A stretch of DNA of 64,000 bases from positions 186,001 through 250,000 of the forward strand of contig JAMLHJ010000002.1 of the NCBI GenBank assembly GCA_023957245.1. Reading direction: 5' to 3'. The stretch comes from Chitinophagales bacterium (GTDB taxonomy: Bacteria; Bacteroidota; Bacteroidia; Chitinophagales; JADIYW01). Positions 39,403 to 47,676 of the stretch are shown in pieces. Position 1 is the first letter of the stretch. Each line of letters begins with the position of its first letter. The notes under the pieces are model-generated. The model did no database searches, was not told the origin of the DNA, and worked only from the letters and a program-made list of their open reading frames with translations. A program made the position numbers and the translations under genes.

Positions 39403-40641
39403 ATGAGATTGATAGATAAATCAAAGTATAAAGAAGCTCCATTATATAGGGCTTGGGTAAGACTTAAGAAGAACAAACCTGCAATTTTGAGTTTGTTTTT
39501 AATATTGTTCGCAATTTTTCTTGCGGTATTTGCACCTGTTTTGGCACCAGATGGCACTCCTGATGCTAATGATCAAGTATTGGAATTGGCCAATAAGAAC
39601 CCCGGCTTTAAGATTCAAATGCTTTTAGTTAAAAAGAATAAGGAGATACCTGCAGTTAATTTTTTTCAACGAATAGCGAAAGGTGAAGAAAATCCATATA
39701 ATATGTTACCCATTACAGGGTATCGTATCGAAGAATCGAATCTGATAGTTGATTTGTATAAAGGAGACTTTATTCCTCCATTGGAAACTAAGATAAGTAT
39801 TCCAGAAGTGTTATATGGTTACAAAAATGAAAAAGATTCTATACAATTAACGGGTAAGAATATTCAATTTGTTGATGCAAGAGGAGTAGTGATTTCGAGA
39901 GATATTGATGAAGTGACGTCTCAAATAGTGTCACACAATATTGTTGAAAAAAAATACTGGCTAGGAACAGATAATTATGGGAGAGATATTTTTAGTCGCT
40001 TGCTTTGGGGGGTTAGAGTATCTATTTCAGTAGGTTTTATTGCAGTTTTGATATCGATGACTATAGGGATTTTTATGGGAGCGATAGCTGGTTACTTTAA
40101 AGGATTTATAGATAATATTATCATGTGGCTCATCAATGTAATATGGGCGGTTCCAACTATTTTATTAGCTATGGCATTGACTTTTGCATTAGATGGTAGA
40201 ATTGATAGGTTTTGGGTGATATATTTTGCTGTTGGTTTGTCGATGTGGGTAGAGGTCGCCCGTATTGTCAGAGGTCAGGTGATGTCGGTCAGGGAAATGG
40301 AATATATACAGGCTGCAAAAGGTTTGGGATTTGGACATTTTAGAACAATTTTTAAACACATACTTCCCAATATTATTGGGCCAATTATGGTGATTGCAGC
40401 TTCAGATTTTGCTTCAGCAATTTTAGTTGAGGCAGGATTAAGCTTGGTGGGTATCGGTGTGCGCCCTCCTATGCCTTCATGGGGTGTCATGTTAAATGAA
40501 CATCATAATTATTTGTTTATTCAAGGGAAAGCTTTCTTAGCTCTTGCTCCAGGTATTGCTATAATGATATTAGTCCTTGCCTTTAATTTATTAGGAAATG
40601 GACTTAGAGATGCTTTCGATGTTAAAGGAAAGTTGAGCTAA
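39403..40641 (+). CDS. ABC transporter permease, OppC/DppC type
   Basis: A 412-residue membrane protein of the peptide/nickel importer family. The N-terminal OppC_N segment with the first membrane helix is at about residues 25-47 (KPAILSLFLILFAIFLAVFAPVLAP). A periplasmic stretch of about 130 residues follows, then YWLGTDNYGRDIFSRLLWG, five further membrane helices, and the cytoplasmic EAA-type loop EYIQAAKGLGFGHFRTIFKHILPNI that contacts the ATPase. I use the ATG at 39403; an in-frame TTG at 39379 overlaps the promoter region. No OppB permease, ATPase or binding protein is nearby, so it must pair with products of distant genes. Substrate is unknown. Confidence 0.88.
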   Translation: MRLIDKSKYKEAPLYRAWVRLKKNKPAILSLFLILFAIFLAVFAPVLAPDGTPDANDQVLELANKNPGFKIQMLLVKKNKEIPAVNFFQRIAKGEENPYNMLPITGYRIEESNLIVDLYKGDFIPPLETKISIPEVLYGYKNEKDSIQLTGKNIQFVDARGVVISRDIDEVTSQIVSHNIVEKKYWLGTDNYGRDIFSRLLWGVRVSISVGFIAVLISMTIGIFMGAIAGYFKGFIDNIIMWLINVIWAVPTILLAMALTFALDGRIDRFWVIYFAVGLSMWVEVARIVRGQVMSVREMEYIQAAKGLGFGHFRTIFKHILPNIIGPIMVIAASDFASAILVEAGLSLVGIGVRPPMPSWGVMLNEHHNYLFIQGKAFLALAPGIAIMILVLAFNLLGNGLRDAFDVKGKLS

Positions 40642-40650
40642 ATCAAATAT

Positions 40651-41943
40651 TTAATTTGAGTTCATGATATCTTCTATTTCTTCTACTGAAGAAGGAATGT
40701 CATGCATTAAATCGATATTTCCATTAGGTGTAACATGGATATTGTTTTCAATTCTGATGCCTATATTTTCTTCAGGAATATAAATGCCAGGTTCTATTGT
40801 AAATAGATTTCCATATTTTATTTTCTCATATCGAGGTCCTACATCATGAACATCTATTCCAAGGAAGTGTCCAGCACCATGCATGAAATATTTTTTAAAT
40901 AAAGGGTATTTAGGGTTTTGATTGGCAACAAGTGTTTTATCTAATAGTCCGATTTTTATCAATTCAGACTCAGTGATTTTGCCTATTTCATTATTATATT
41001 CTACTAAACTTAATGAAGTGTTGAATAATTCAATTCCAGCTTTTTGAATATTGAGACATGCGTTATAGACTTCTTTTTGTCTATGAGTAAATCTCCCATT
41101 TGCAGGAACTGTACGAGTCAAATCTGCCGCATAGTTGGCATATTCCGCCCCAAAATCCATTAATATCAAATCGCCATCTTGGACAATTTTGTTGTTTTCA
41201 TTATAATGAAGAACACATGCATTTTTCCCAGATGCTATAATCGGTGCATAAGCATGACCAGTAGCTCTTTGTCGAATAAATTCATGAGTAATTTCTGCTT
41301 CAATTTCATATTCAGCAACTCCTGGTTTGATGAATTTTAGAATGCGCAAAAAAGCATCTCTTGTAATTTCACAAGCCTTTCTTGTCAAAGCAATTTCTTC
41401 AGATTCCTTTACAGAACGAAGGTCTTGCATGATAGGGCCTAGTCTTTTGAAGCTATGACCTGGGTAAGTTTGTTTTAATTGTTGTGCAAATCTGATATCT
41501 CTAGATGGAACCTGAGGTGCTGCTCTGTCATTTTCATTAATATTGACATATACATCATTGCAATAGGCCATAAGTGCAGGTAAAGCTACTTCTAATTCAT
41601 CTTCCCAATAAATATTTTGGATACCACTTGCTTGAAAAGCTTCCTCCATTGTGTATTTATGACCTTCCCATATAGCGATATGTTCATTAGTCTTTCTGAT
41701 GAAAAGAGCTTCTCTATAAGCAGGGTTGGGACAATCAGGATATATGATAAGAGCGATTCTTTCTTGGTCGATACCTGATAAATAAAACAAATCAGGGTTT
41801 TGTCTAAAAGGATATGTTCCATCTCCACTTCTGGGCATTTCATCATTTGAAAGAAAAATAGCCAAGCTGTTTGGAGCTAATTTCTTAACTAATTTATTTC
41901 TGTTTTTGACAAAAAGAGCAGAATCTATAGGCGCATACTTCAT
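40651..41943 (-). CDS. pepP: Xaa-Pro aminopeptidase
   Basis: A 430-residue metallopeptidase that removes N-terminal residues preceding proline. An N-terminal AMP_N domain (RSGDGTYPFRQNPDLFYLSGIDQ) precedes the pita-bread catalytic domain. Dinuclear metal ligands are visible: two Asp in LMDFGAEYANYAADLTRTV, His in HGAGHFLGIDVHD, Glu in TIEPGIYIP and Glu in GIRIENNIHV. Length fits PepP. It follows the TPR membrane protein gene on the same strand by 11 bases, so the two probably share a transcript. Confidence 0.94.
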   Translation of the reverse strand: MKYAPIDSALFVKNRNKLVKKLAPNSLAIFLSNDEMPRSGDGTYPFRQNPDLFYLSGIDQERIALIIYPDCPNPAYREALFIRKTNEHIAIWEGHKYTMEEAFQASGIQNIYWEDELEVALPALMAYCNDVYVNINENDRAAPQVPSRDIRFAQQLKQTYPGHSFKRLGPIMQDLRSVKESEEIALTRKACEITRDAFLRILKFIKPGVAEYEIEAEITHEFIRQRATGHAYAPIIASGKNACVLHYNENNKIVQDGDLILMDFGAEYANYAADLTRTVPANGRFTHRQKEVYNACLNIQKAGIELFNTSLSLVEYNNEIGKITESELIKIGLLDKTLVANQNPKYPLFKKYFMHGAGHFLGIDVHDVGPRYEKIKYGNLFTIEPGIYIPEENIGIRIENNIHVTPNGNIDLMHDIPSSVEEIEDIMNSN

Positions 41944-41954
41944 ATTTTAGATTT

Positions 41955-42614
41955 TTATCCTGGTATTCTAGACATGTACTTTTCCATATCCTTAATAGCT
42001 TGAACAAGTTCAGGCGTAGAAGGTTTAAGTGTTTTTGCTTTTCTGAAATAAGATTTTGCAACTCTATAATCTTGTCTTTGAATGCAGATAGATGCTAGTT
42101 GAACATAAGCTGTAGCTTCATTCTCTTTATCAGGCAAACCTAATTTTACAGCTTCTTTTAATTGAGAATATGCATCTTTTATATTGCCTTTTTTCATAGA
42201 AATAGCGCCTAGCTGTAAGTATGAAACGCCATTATAGCCTTTCATTAAATCACTTTTAGTGTTGAGACTTTTTCTGATATTAGCTTCAGCTTCATCTAAG
42301 TTTTCATTGACCATTGCTAGATTGGATTGCAAAAGATAATATCCAGAACGGACTGGTGGAATTAATAACTTGGGGAATCTTACACTCTTAATAATTTCCT
42401 TAGCACCGTCCATATCTCCAGCTTCTACCAATTGTTGGATATATCTCATCGGCCCAATCAACACATCCCAAAGTAGTAATAATATACCTCCGATATAGAA
42501 CATCCATGACCATTGATACCCTTTATGAATAGTAATGTGAATGATAACACCTATCAATATGATAGCGATAGATAGAAACAAGCGATACTTTACGTAATAT
42601 TTTTTCAAGTTCAT
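41955..42614 (-). CDS. Membrane-anchored TPR protein
   Basis: A 219-residue protein of unknown function. Two hydrophobic segments at the N-terminus (about residues 11-29 and 36-52) are followed by a soluble region with three to four tetratricopeptide-like repeats (GYNGVSYLQLGAISMKKGNIKDAYSQLKEAV, ATAYVQLASICIQRQDYRVAKSYFRKAKTLKP). It probably acts as a scaffold on the inner membrane; which side is not clear. First gene of a two-gene group with pepP. A TATTTTTG element at 42640-42633 on this strand lies about 20 bases before the ATG. Confidence 0.75.
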   Translation of the reverse strand: MNLKKYYVKYRLFLSIAIILIGVIIHITIHKGYQWSWMFYIGGILLLLWDVLIGPMRYIQQLVEAGDMDGAKEIIKSVRFPKLLIPPVRSGYYLLQSNLAMVNENLDEAEANIRKSLNTKSDLMKGYNGVSYLQLGAISMKKGNIKDAYSQLKEAVKLGLPDKENEATAYVQLASICIQRQDYRVAKSYFRKAKTLKPSTPELVQAIKDMEKYMSRIPG

Positions 42615-42632
42615 TATTCAAATAATATGGGG

Positions 42633-42640
42633 CAAAAATA
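42633..42640 (-). promoter_or_regulatory. -7 element for the TPR-pepP pair
   Basis: TATTTTTG on the minus strand, its G 19 bases before the ATG at 42614. The nearest TTG (42657-42655) is only 14 bases further upstream, so the -33 element is uncertain. Confidence 0.4.
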
Positions 42641-42845
42641 AGAAGATACATTGTCAATTCATGTAATTATTTTAAAAGCTTTATAATAATCTTTTTTATA
42701 GGCACATTTCTTGGTTTATCTATTCAAAAAGTGGATTTATTTGAGGTAAATAAATGGATATTACATATAGGATTAAATTTTATTATCATTTAGGAATAAA
42801 ATTTGTTATTTTGAATGAGTAAATCTTTTTATGATGTTATTACGA

Positions 42846-45221
42846 ATGAACAAAAAAATATTTTCAGTAGCTATTTTTTCTTTTTGTTTTTTGATTTCAG
42901 TATCAGCGCAAAATGCCATTTCATATTATAATAGTGGTATAAAAAAGAAAGATGCCAATGATATGTTAGGGGCAATTGAGGAGTTCAGTAAGGCAATTGA
43001 ATTGCAGTCAGACTTTGTAGATGCTTATAATAATAGAGGTACATCTTATTATGCATTGAAAAATTTTAAAGAGGCTCTTGCAGATTTTAATAGAGCAATT
43101 GAATTAAAACCTGATTTTATGGCTGCCTATATAAATAGAGGTAGTGTTTATTATGATTTGGGAGATTTTTCAAAAGCATTGACGGATTTTAATGATGTAA
43201 TTAATAAAGAACCTAAAAATTTCCAAGCTTTAAAGAATAGAGGAGGTACTTATGTAGCAATGAAAGATTTTAAAAATGCGATTTCAGACTATGATAAAGC
43301 GATTGCTATCAATACAAAAGATCCTTCTATTTATATTTTTAGAGGTATTGCGAGAAATGGATTACAAGACTATCAACTTGCAATTAAGGATTTTAATCAA
43401 GGAATTCAGCTGAAAGGAGATTTGTTATTTGCATACTATCACAGAGGATATGCCAAATACCAATTGAAATTGTGGAATGAAGCACAAGCGGATTTTCTTA
43501 AATCAATTGAAGTAGGAGAAGAAAAGGCTCTTTCATATACATACCTTTCTGGAATTTCAAATGAGAAGAGTGATTTTAAATCAGCAATTCAATATGGAGA
43601 GTTGGCGATTGGTTTGGATTCGAAATCTGCTTTGGCTCATGAGAATTTAGGATATGCATATTATAGGCTAAGCGAAGATGCTCAGGCAATCAATTTGTTG
43701 AGCAAGGCTATAGAGTTGAATGTTCAAAGTAATGGTGGGTATTTATATAGAGGAGCTCTATATTTGAGAGATAGGCAATTGGATTTGGCAGAGAAAGATT
43801 TGAATGAAGCTATAAAATTGAATAGTAATACAAGTAGAGCCTATGCTTTCCGCTCTCTTTTATATAATGAAAGATATGATTTAGAAAAAGCAGAGAAAGA
43901 TGCTCAAAAAGCTTTGAGTTTAAATGCTCAAGATGGATATTCTTTATGGGCTTCTGCTATGAATAAAATGAGAAAGCACCAAAACAAAGCAGCGTTTGTT
44001 GATATTCAAAAGGCAGTATTGCTGACACCACAGCATATTGAAATGATTGCATTACGTTCATTAATCAAAACAATTAATGGCAACCCAACTGATGCTTTGA
44101 ATGATGCCAATATTGTTTTAAACCTTAATTCTAAATCAGCTTTAGGAAATATTGACTATGGATATGCTTATCTGGCATTGAAAAAATATCCAGAAGCAAT
44201 CAAAAATTTTGAAGATGCATTGGTAGAAAATCCTCAATCAATACAAGCATTATGGGGCTTGTCGAAAACTCAATTGAAATTAAATTCAGTTGACCAAGCA
44301 TTAAAAACAGCAGATATGGCTATTCAGTTGAATGGGAGAGAGCCTGAATCTTGGGCGACTAGAGCAGAAGCTTCACAAGTAAAAGGTAACTATGATGCTT
44401 CTCAGTCAGATTGGAGTAAGGCGATACAGAAGGATAAGTTTAATCCTGAATATTATGTAGGAAGAGCTCAGTCTAGAAGGAGCTTGGGCTTGACGTCAGA
44501 AGGTATAGATGATAGTAACTTGGCACTTCAGTTAGATTCTATTTATGCTCCTGCATATTTCATTAGAGGGAATATTTATTTTGATTTAAGGAAATATACT
44601 GAAGCTTTAGCTGATTATAATATAGCATTAGAATTGGAGCCCAATGATTTAAAAGCACTTGCTAATCGTGTGAATATTAAGACGATGAAAGGTGATTATA
44701 AGAGTGCAATGAAAGATTGTGAAACAATTTTAAAATTAGACCCATCATTTTTATTGGGCTGGGCAAATAGAGGTAGTTTAAAGGCAACAGTAGGGGATTT
44801 AAAAGGAGGGTTGGCAGATTTGAATAGGGCTATAGAGATAGACAGCACTTATGCAACATCCTATTCCAATCGTAGTCAGGTGAAATTTTTCATGGGTGAC
44901 GATGAAGGTGCATTGAATGATGTCAATAGGTCGATTGCTTTAGATGGTAAAATTTCAGTTGACTATGTTTTACGTTCAACTCTATATTTAAAGAAGGAAG
45001 AATATCAGTTAGCTGCTAATGACGCTACTCGAGCATTGCAAATGCGTGAAGAAACTAATGTCGTTTATTATAATAGAGGCGTTGCTCTATCAGAACTTGG
45101 ACATCTTGAAGAAGGCTGTGCAGATTTGAAGAAGGCTTTGGAAAAAGGCAATGCTGGTGCAGCAACAGCAATTAAGAAATATTGCCCAAAGGAGGTAAAT
45201 GAGGTTAAAGAAAAAAAATAG
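42846..45221 (+). CDS. Large secreted tetratricopeptide repeat protein
   Basis: A 791-residue protein composed almost entirely of TPR units, about twenty in tandem. Residues 1-22 are a signal peptide (KKIFSVAIFSFCFLISVSAQ), so it is probably periplasmic or outer-membrane associated. Repeats have the 34-residue pattern with W/L-G-Y-A-F-A-P positions, for example DAYNNRGTSYYALKNFKEALADFNRAIELKP, PDFMAAYINRGSVYYDLGDF. It likely binds protein partners as a solenoid. The ATG at 42846 is chosen over ATGs at 42831/42834 because it begins directly with the basic n-region. No enzyme domain is seen. Confidence 0.85.
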   Translation: MNKKIFSVAIFSFCFLISVSAQNAISYYNSGIKKKDANDMLGAIEEFSKAIELQSDFVDAYNNRGTSYYALKNFKEALADFNRAIELKPDFMAAYINRGSVYYDLGDFSKALTDFNDVINKEPKNFQALKNRGGTYVAMKDFKNAISDYDKAIAINTKDPSIYIFRGIARNGLQDYQLAIKDFNQGIQLKGDLLFAYYHRGYAKYQLKLWNEAQADFLKSIEVGEEKALSYTYLSGISNEKSDFKSAIQYGELAIGLDSKSALAHENLGYAYYRLSEDAQAINLLSKAIELNVQSNGGYLYRGALYLRDRQLDLAEKDLNEAIKLNSNTSRAYAFRSLLYNERYDLEKAEKDAQKALSLNAQDGYSLWASAMNKMRKHQNKAAFVDIQKAVLLTPQHIEMIALRSLIKTINGNPTDALNDANIVLNLNSKSALGNIDYGYAYLALKKYPEAIKNFEDALVENPQSIQALWGLSKTQLKLNSVDQALKTADMAIQLNGREPESWATRAEASQVKGNYDASQSDWSKAIQKDKFNPEYYVGRAQSRRSLGLTSEGIDDSNLALQLDSIYAPAYFIRGNIYFDLRKYTEALADYNIALELEPNDLKALANRVNIKTMKGDYKSAMKDCETILKLDPSFLLGWANRGSLKATVGDLKGGLADLNRAIEIDSTYATSYSNRSQVKFFMGDDEGALNDVNRSIALDGKISVDYVLRSTLYLKKEEYQLAANDATRALQMREETNVVYYNRGVALSELGHLEEGCADLKKALEKGNAGAATAIKKYCPKEVNEVKEKK

Positions 45222-45244
45222 CCAGCATTTTATACTGGCTATCC
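45211..45244 (-). terminator. Terminator of the PfkB kinase gene (minus strand)
   Basis: ATAGCCAG pairs with CTGGCTAT around a nine-base AT loop. On the minus strand it is followed by eight Ts, a good intrinsic terminator for the kinase gene. On the plus strand no T run follows, so it would only weakly stop the TPR gene, whose stop codon it overlaps. Confidence 0.75.
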
Positions 45245-45251
45245 ATTATGC

Positions 45252-46172
45252 TTAAAGTTCGATATTGAAATCTACTAGATTAATAAATGCTTGAACTCTA
45301 TCGTGAAGTTCTTGATTTGTAATTGTTTTCAATCTTTTGGGGCCAAATTCTTCAACACAAAAAGAAGCCATAGCTGAACCATATATAATCGCTCGCTTCA
45401 TGTTTTCAAATGAAATATCATTTGTTTGAGAGATGTAACCCATAAAACCACCTGCGAAAGTATCTCCTGCACCTGTAGGGTCATAGACATCTTCTAAAGG
45501 AAGAGCTGGAGCAAAAAAGATACGTTCATCATGGAATAATAAAGCACCATGTTCTCCTTTTTTGATAATAAGGTATTTGGGACCTTTTGATTTGATAATA
45601 CTCGCAGCTTTAACTAAAGAGCTGACTCCACTTAATTGCCTAGCTTCCTCATCATTAATAATCAATAAGTCCACCATTGTTAGAGCTTTATCTAGAGCTT
45701 CGGGAGTTTGGTCCATCCAGAAATTCATGGTGTCCATCGCTATCAATTTGGGGCGAGATGCTAATTGTTCAATAACTTTTATTTGAAGATGAGGGTCTAT
45801 GTTGCCTAAAATAAGCATTTCAGGCTTTTTGTATTGTTCAGGTAAAATAGGGTCAAATGTTGCCAAAACGTTTAAATCTGTAGCTAGAGTATCTCTAGAA
45901 TTCATATTGAGATGATATCTGCCAGACCAAAAGAAAGATTTTTCCCCTGCTTTTATTTGTAATCCATCAAGGTTTACTCCTTTAGATTTTAAATAATTCA
46001 ATTCATTTTGGTCAAAGTCATCTCCTACTACTGCTACTAAATTCATATCATTGATGAAGTGGGCTGCAGAGTGGCAAATATAGTTTCCTGAACCGCCAGT
46101 GATTTTATCTACTTTGTCAAATGGTGTTTCTATAGCGTCAAATGCAACTGTCCCTATTACTAATAAACTCAT
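45252..46172 (-). CDS. PfkB-family sugar/nucleoside kinase
   Basis: A 306-residue ribokinase-fold ATP-dependent kinase. It starts MSLLVIGTVAFDAIETPF; the substrate glycine motif is KITGGSGNYICHSAAHF, and the C-terminal catalytic motif DPTGAGDTFAGGFMGY carries the base aspartate and anion hole. The exact substrate (adenosine, ribose or another sugar) cannot be settled; this short PfkB type is common in Bacteroidota. The frame is open 15 residues further upstream, but that region contains the promoter. It is transcribed divergently from the tRNA-Asn pair from an interleaved promoter. Confidence 0.88.
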   Translation of the reverse strand: MSLLVIGTVAFDAIETPFDKVDKITGGSGNYICHSAAHFINDMNLVAVVGDDFDQNELNYLKSKGVNLDGLQIKAGEKSFFWSGRYHLNMNSRDTLATDLNVLATFDPILPEQYKKPEMLILGNIDPHLQIKVIEQLASRPKLIAMDTMNFWMDQTPEALDKALTMVDLLIINDEEARQLSGVSSLVKAASIIKSKGPKYLIIKKGEHGALLFHDERIFFAPALPLEDVYDPTGAGDTFAGGFMGYISQTNDISFENMKRAIIYGSAMASFCVEEFGPKRLKTITNQELHDRVQAFINLVDFNIEL

Positions 46173-46195
46173 TGTTAAAAAATTTGGATGCAAAG

Positions 46196-46226
46196 TTGCA
46201 AAATTAAAACTAAACATCTACATTTG
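46196..46226 (+). promoter_or_regulatory. Promoter of the tandem tRNA-Asn genes
   Basis: TTG (46196-46198), 20 bases, TACATTTG (46219-46226) on the plus strand. Full Bacteroidota consensus about 50 bases before the first tRNA. Completely overlaps the divergent kinase promoter. Confidence 0.7.
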
Positions 46227-46229
46227 CAA
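46199..46229 (-). promoter_or_regulatory. Promoter of the PfkB kinase gene
   Basis: On the minus strand TTG (46229-46227), 20 bases, TAATTTTG (46206-46199). Full consensus. It occupies the same DNA as the plus-strand tRNA promoter. Confidence 0.7.
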
Positions 46230-46277
46230 TCGCTTTTTGAGGTCATGATTTCATCTTTATGATTTTATAAGCTAAAT

Positions 46278-46351
46278 TCCTCCTTAGCTCAGTCGGTTAG
46301 AGCATCTGACTGTTAATCAGAGGGTCGTAGGTTCAAGTCCTACAGGGGGAG
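46278..46351 (+). tRNA. tRNA-Asn (GTT), copy 1
   Basis: A 74-base cloverleaf. The acceptor TCCTCCT pairs with AGGGGGA; the D arm contains AGCTCAGTCGGTTAGAGC; the anticodon stem-loop CTGACTGTTAATCAG gives anticodon GTT (Asn); the T arm is GTAGGTTCAAGTCCTAC. Discriminator base is G; the CCA end is not encoded. Identical to the copy at 46435. Confidence 0.95.
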
Positions 46352-46434
46352 CAAAACTCAGGTATAGAGTATAAAATACAAGTTCTTTTTTGAATGTTTG
46401 GTAAATAAATTTTAATCAAATATTTCAATCAAAT

Positions 46435-46508
46435 TCCTCCTTAGCTCAGTCGGTTAGAGCATCTGACTGTTAATCAGAGGGTCGTAGGTTCAAGTCCTAC
46501 AGGGGGAG
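46435..46508 (+). tRNA. tRNA-Asn (GTT), copy 2
   Basis: An exact 74-base repeat of the tRNA-Asn at 46278, 83 bases further on. Four bases before it (AAAT) and one after (C) are also the same. CCA is not encoded. It is followed by a terminator, so the two tRNAs form one transcription unit. Confidence 0.95.
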
Positions 46509-46519
46509 CCTGAAAATCA

Positions 46520-46550
46520 AAGGGTTACATTAATTTGTAGCCCTTTTTTT
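46520..46550 (+). terminator. Terminator after the tRNA-Asn pair
   Basis: AAGGGTTAC (46520-46528) pairs with GTAGCCCTT (46537-46545) with one G-T wobble, loop of eight, then a T run to 46550. Strong intrinsic terminator 11 bases after the second tRNA. Confidence 0.85.
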
Positions 46551-46757
46551 ATTTCCTTGTCAAACATTTGTCAAACAAATTGTAAATAAGGGTGATTTTA
46601 GGTGTGCTTTTCTTTTAAAAGTATCCGTTCAAAATCATTTCTCTTTAATTCTGTGATTGCTTGTCTTTTTGCTTCACTTTGAAAAAGATATCTTTTTTAT
46701 AGGTAGAAAAACGATTAGGCTACTATTCTTTTTTGTTAAAAAGAAGATGTAAATCTT

Positions 46758-47447
46758 CTAGATTAACTTGAATACGATATACTTTTTGAAAGGTTGATTA
46801 TTGAGATATTCTCCTCTCATTCGTATCGTAATTTTTGATATTTTGATATTGAAAGGAAAATCATTGATAGTTTTCGTCTGCTTTAAATATTTATTCCAGT
46901 CAAATTCACTTTGAGTAGTCCTTGTCTGCATGAAAATATAATCTAACACTTCATTTATGGTTGTAGGCGGAAACTGCTTAATTTCATCTACAGTATATGC
47001 ATTTTTTGTGTATTTATTACTAGAAACGGCAGGGTCAATTTTCGTCCAAGGGGATTCATACTTTTTAAATTGAGATAGATTAATATCTTCATCACCAGAG
47101 TTAATAATGGAAAGTACTGTTTCGTACTGTTGTTCAACTATAATACTTTTTGTTGCATCAATATTGATAGTAAATGATTTGTCTAAGAGCATTTCTCCAC
47201 CTCTATCTAATATGATAGCACTATCTTTTTCATAAGTGATAGCTTGGTCTTCTTCCCATTGGTCAACAGTAGGAAATAATACTCTGATTTGTTCAAGTTG
47301 AAGAGCAATACTATCCATTTTTTCAAAGCCAAATTCATCGTTGTCGGAATTTAAATATGAATCCTTGTTATTGCAAGAGGGAAAGAGTATTGTTGTAAGT
47401 GATATAATGAGTATGTTGAAAATGATTGATTTGTAAAAATATTTCAT
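46758..47447 (-). CDS. Lipoprotein of unknown function
   Basis: A 229-residue protein. Residues 1-24 are a lipoprotein signal peptide (KSIIFNILIISLTTILFPSC, Cys25). The mature part starts NNKDSYLNSDNDEFGFEKMD and alternates acidic helical and beta-like segments; no cysteine or catalytic motif stands out. I do not recognise a family. It has a full consensus promoter of its own. Its AT content is as high as its surroundings. Neighbours (tRNA pair, fucosyltransferase) do not suggest a role. Confidence 0.7.
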   Translation of the reverse strand: MKYFYKSIIFNILIISLTTILFPSCNNKDSYLNSDNDEFGFEKMDSIALQLEQIRVLFPTVDQWEEDQAITYEKDSAIILDRGGEMLLDKSFTINIDATKSIIVEQQYETVLSIINSGDEDINLSQFKKYESPWTKIDPAVSSNKYTKNAYTVDEIKQFPPTTINEVLDYIFMQTRTTQSEFDWNKYLKQTKTINDFPFNIKISKITIRMRGEYLNNQPFKKYIVFKLI

Positions 47448-47482
47448 CGATATAAGAATTTGAATCTAATTTATAATATCAT

Positions 47483-47512
47483 CAAAATTAATGCAAAGAA
47501 TATGATTTTCAA
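47483..47512 (-). promoter_or_regulatory. Promoter of the 229-residue lipoprotein
   Basis: On the minus strand TTG (47512-47510), 19 bases, TAATTTTG (47490-47483). Full consensus, giving a leader of about 30 bases. Confidence 0.65.
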
Positions 47513-47676
47513 AGAGCTATGAATGTTTCTTAAATTTGTATCTTTTTTGAAATAGTACTTGAACTGATAGAATATTAGATATTTTACGACCTCAAGCAAA
47601 GAGTGGGGAGTATTTTATATTTTTGTTGCTTAGGGAGTAAATAAAAATTCTTAGTTTCTGAATATTTAGGATAGAG

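Noticed and set aside
46278-46508. tRNA-Asn repeat as an attachment site of a mobile element
   Set aside because: The repeats are full tRNA genes only 83 bases apart with no integrase or cargo between; a tandem duplication explains them.
47531-47625. TAAATTTG (47531-47538) and TATTTTTG (47618-47625) before the fucosyltransferase gene
   Set aside because: Neither has a TTG at the right distance, and such octamers are common by chance in AT-rich spacers. Too weak to list as promoters.
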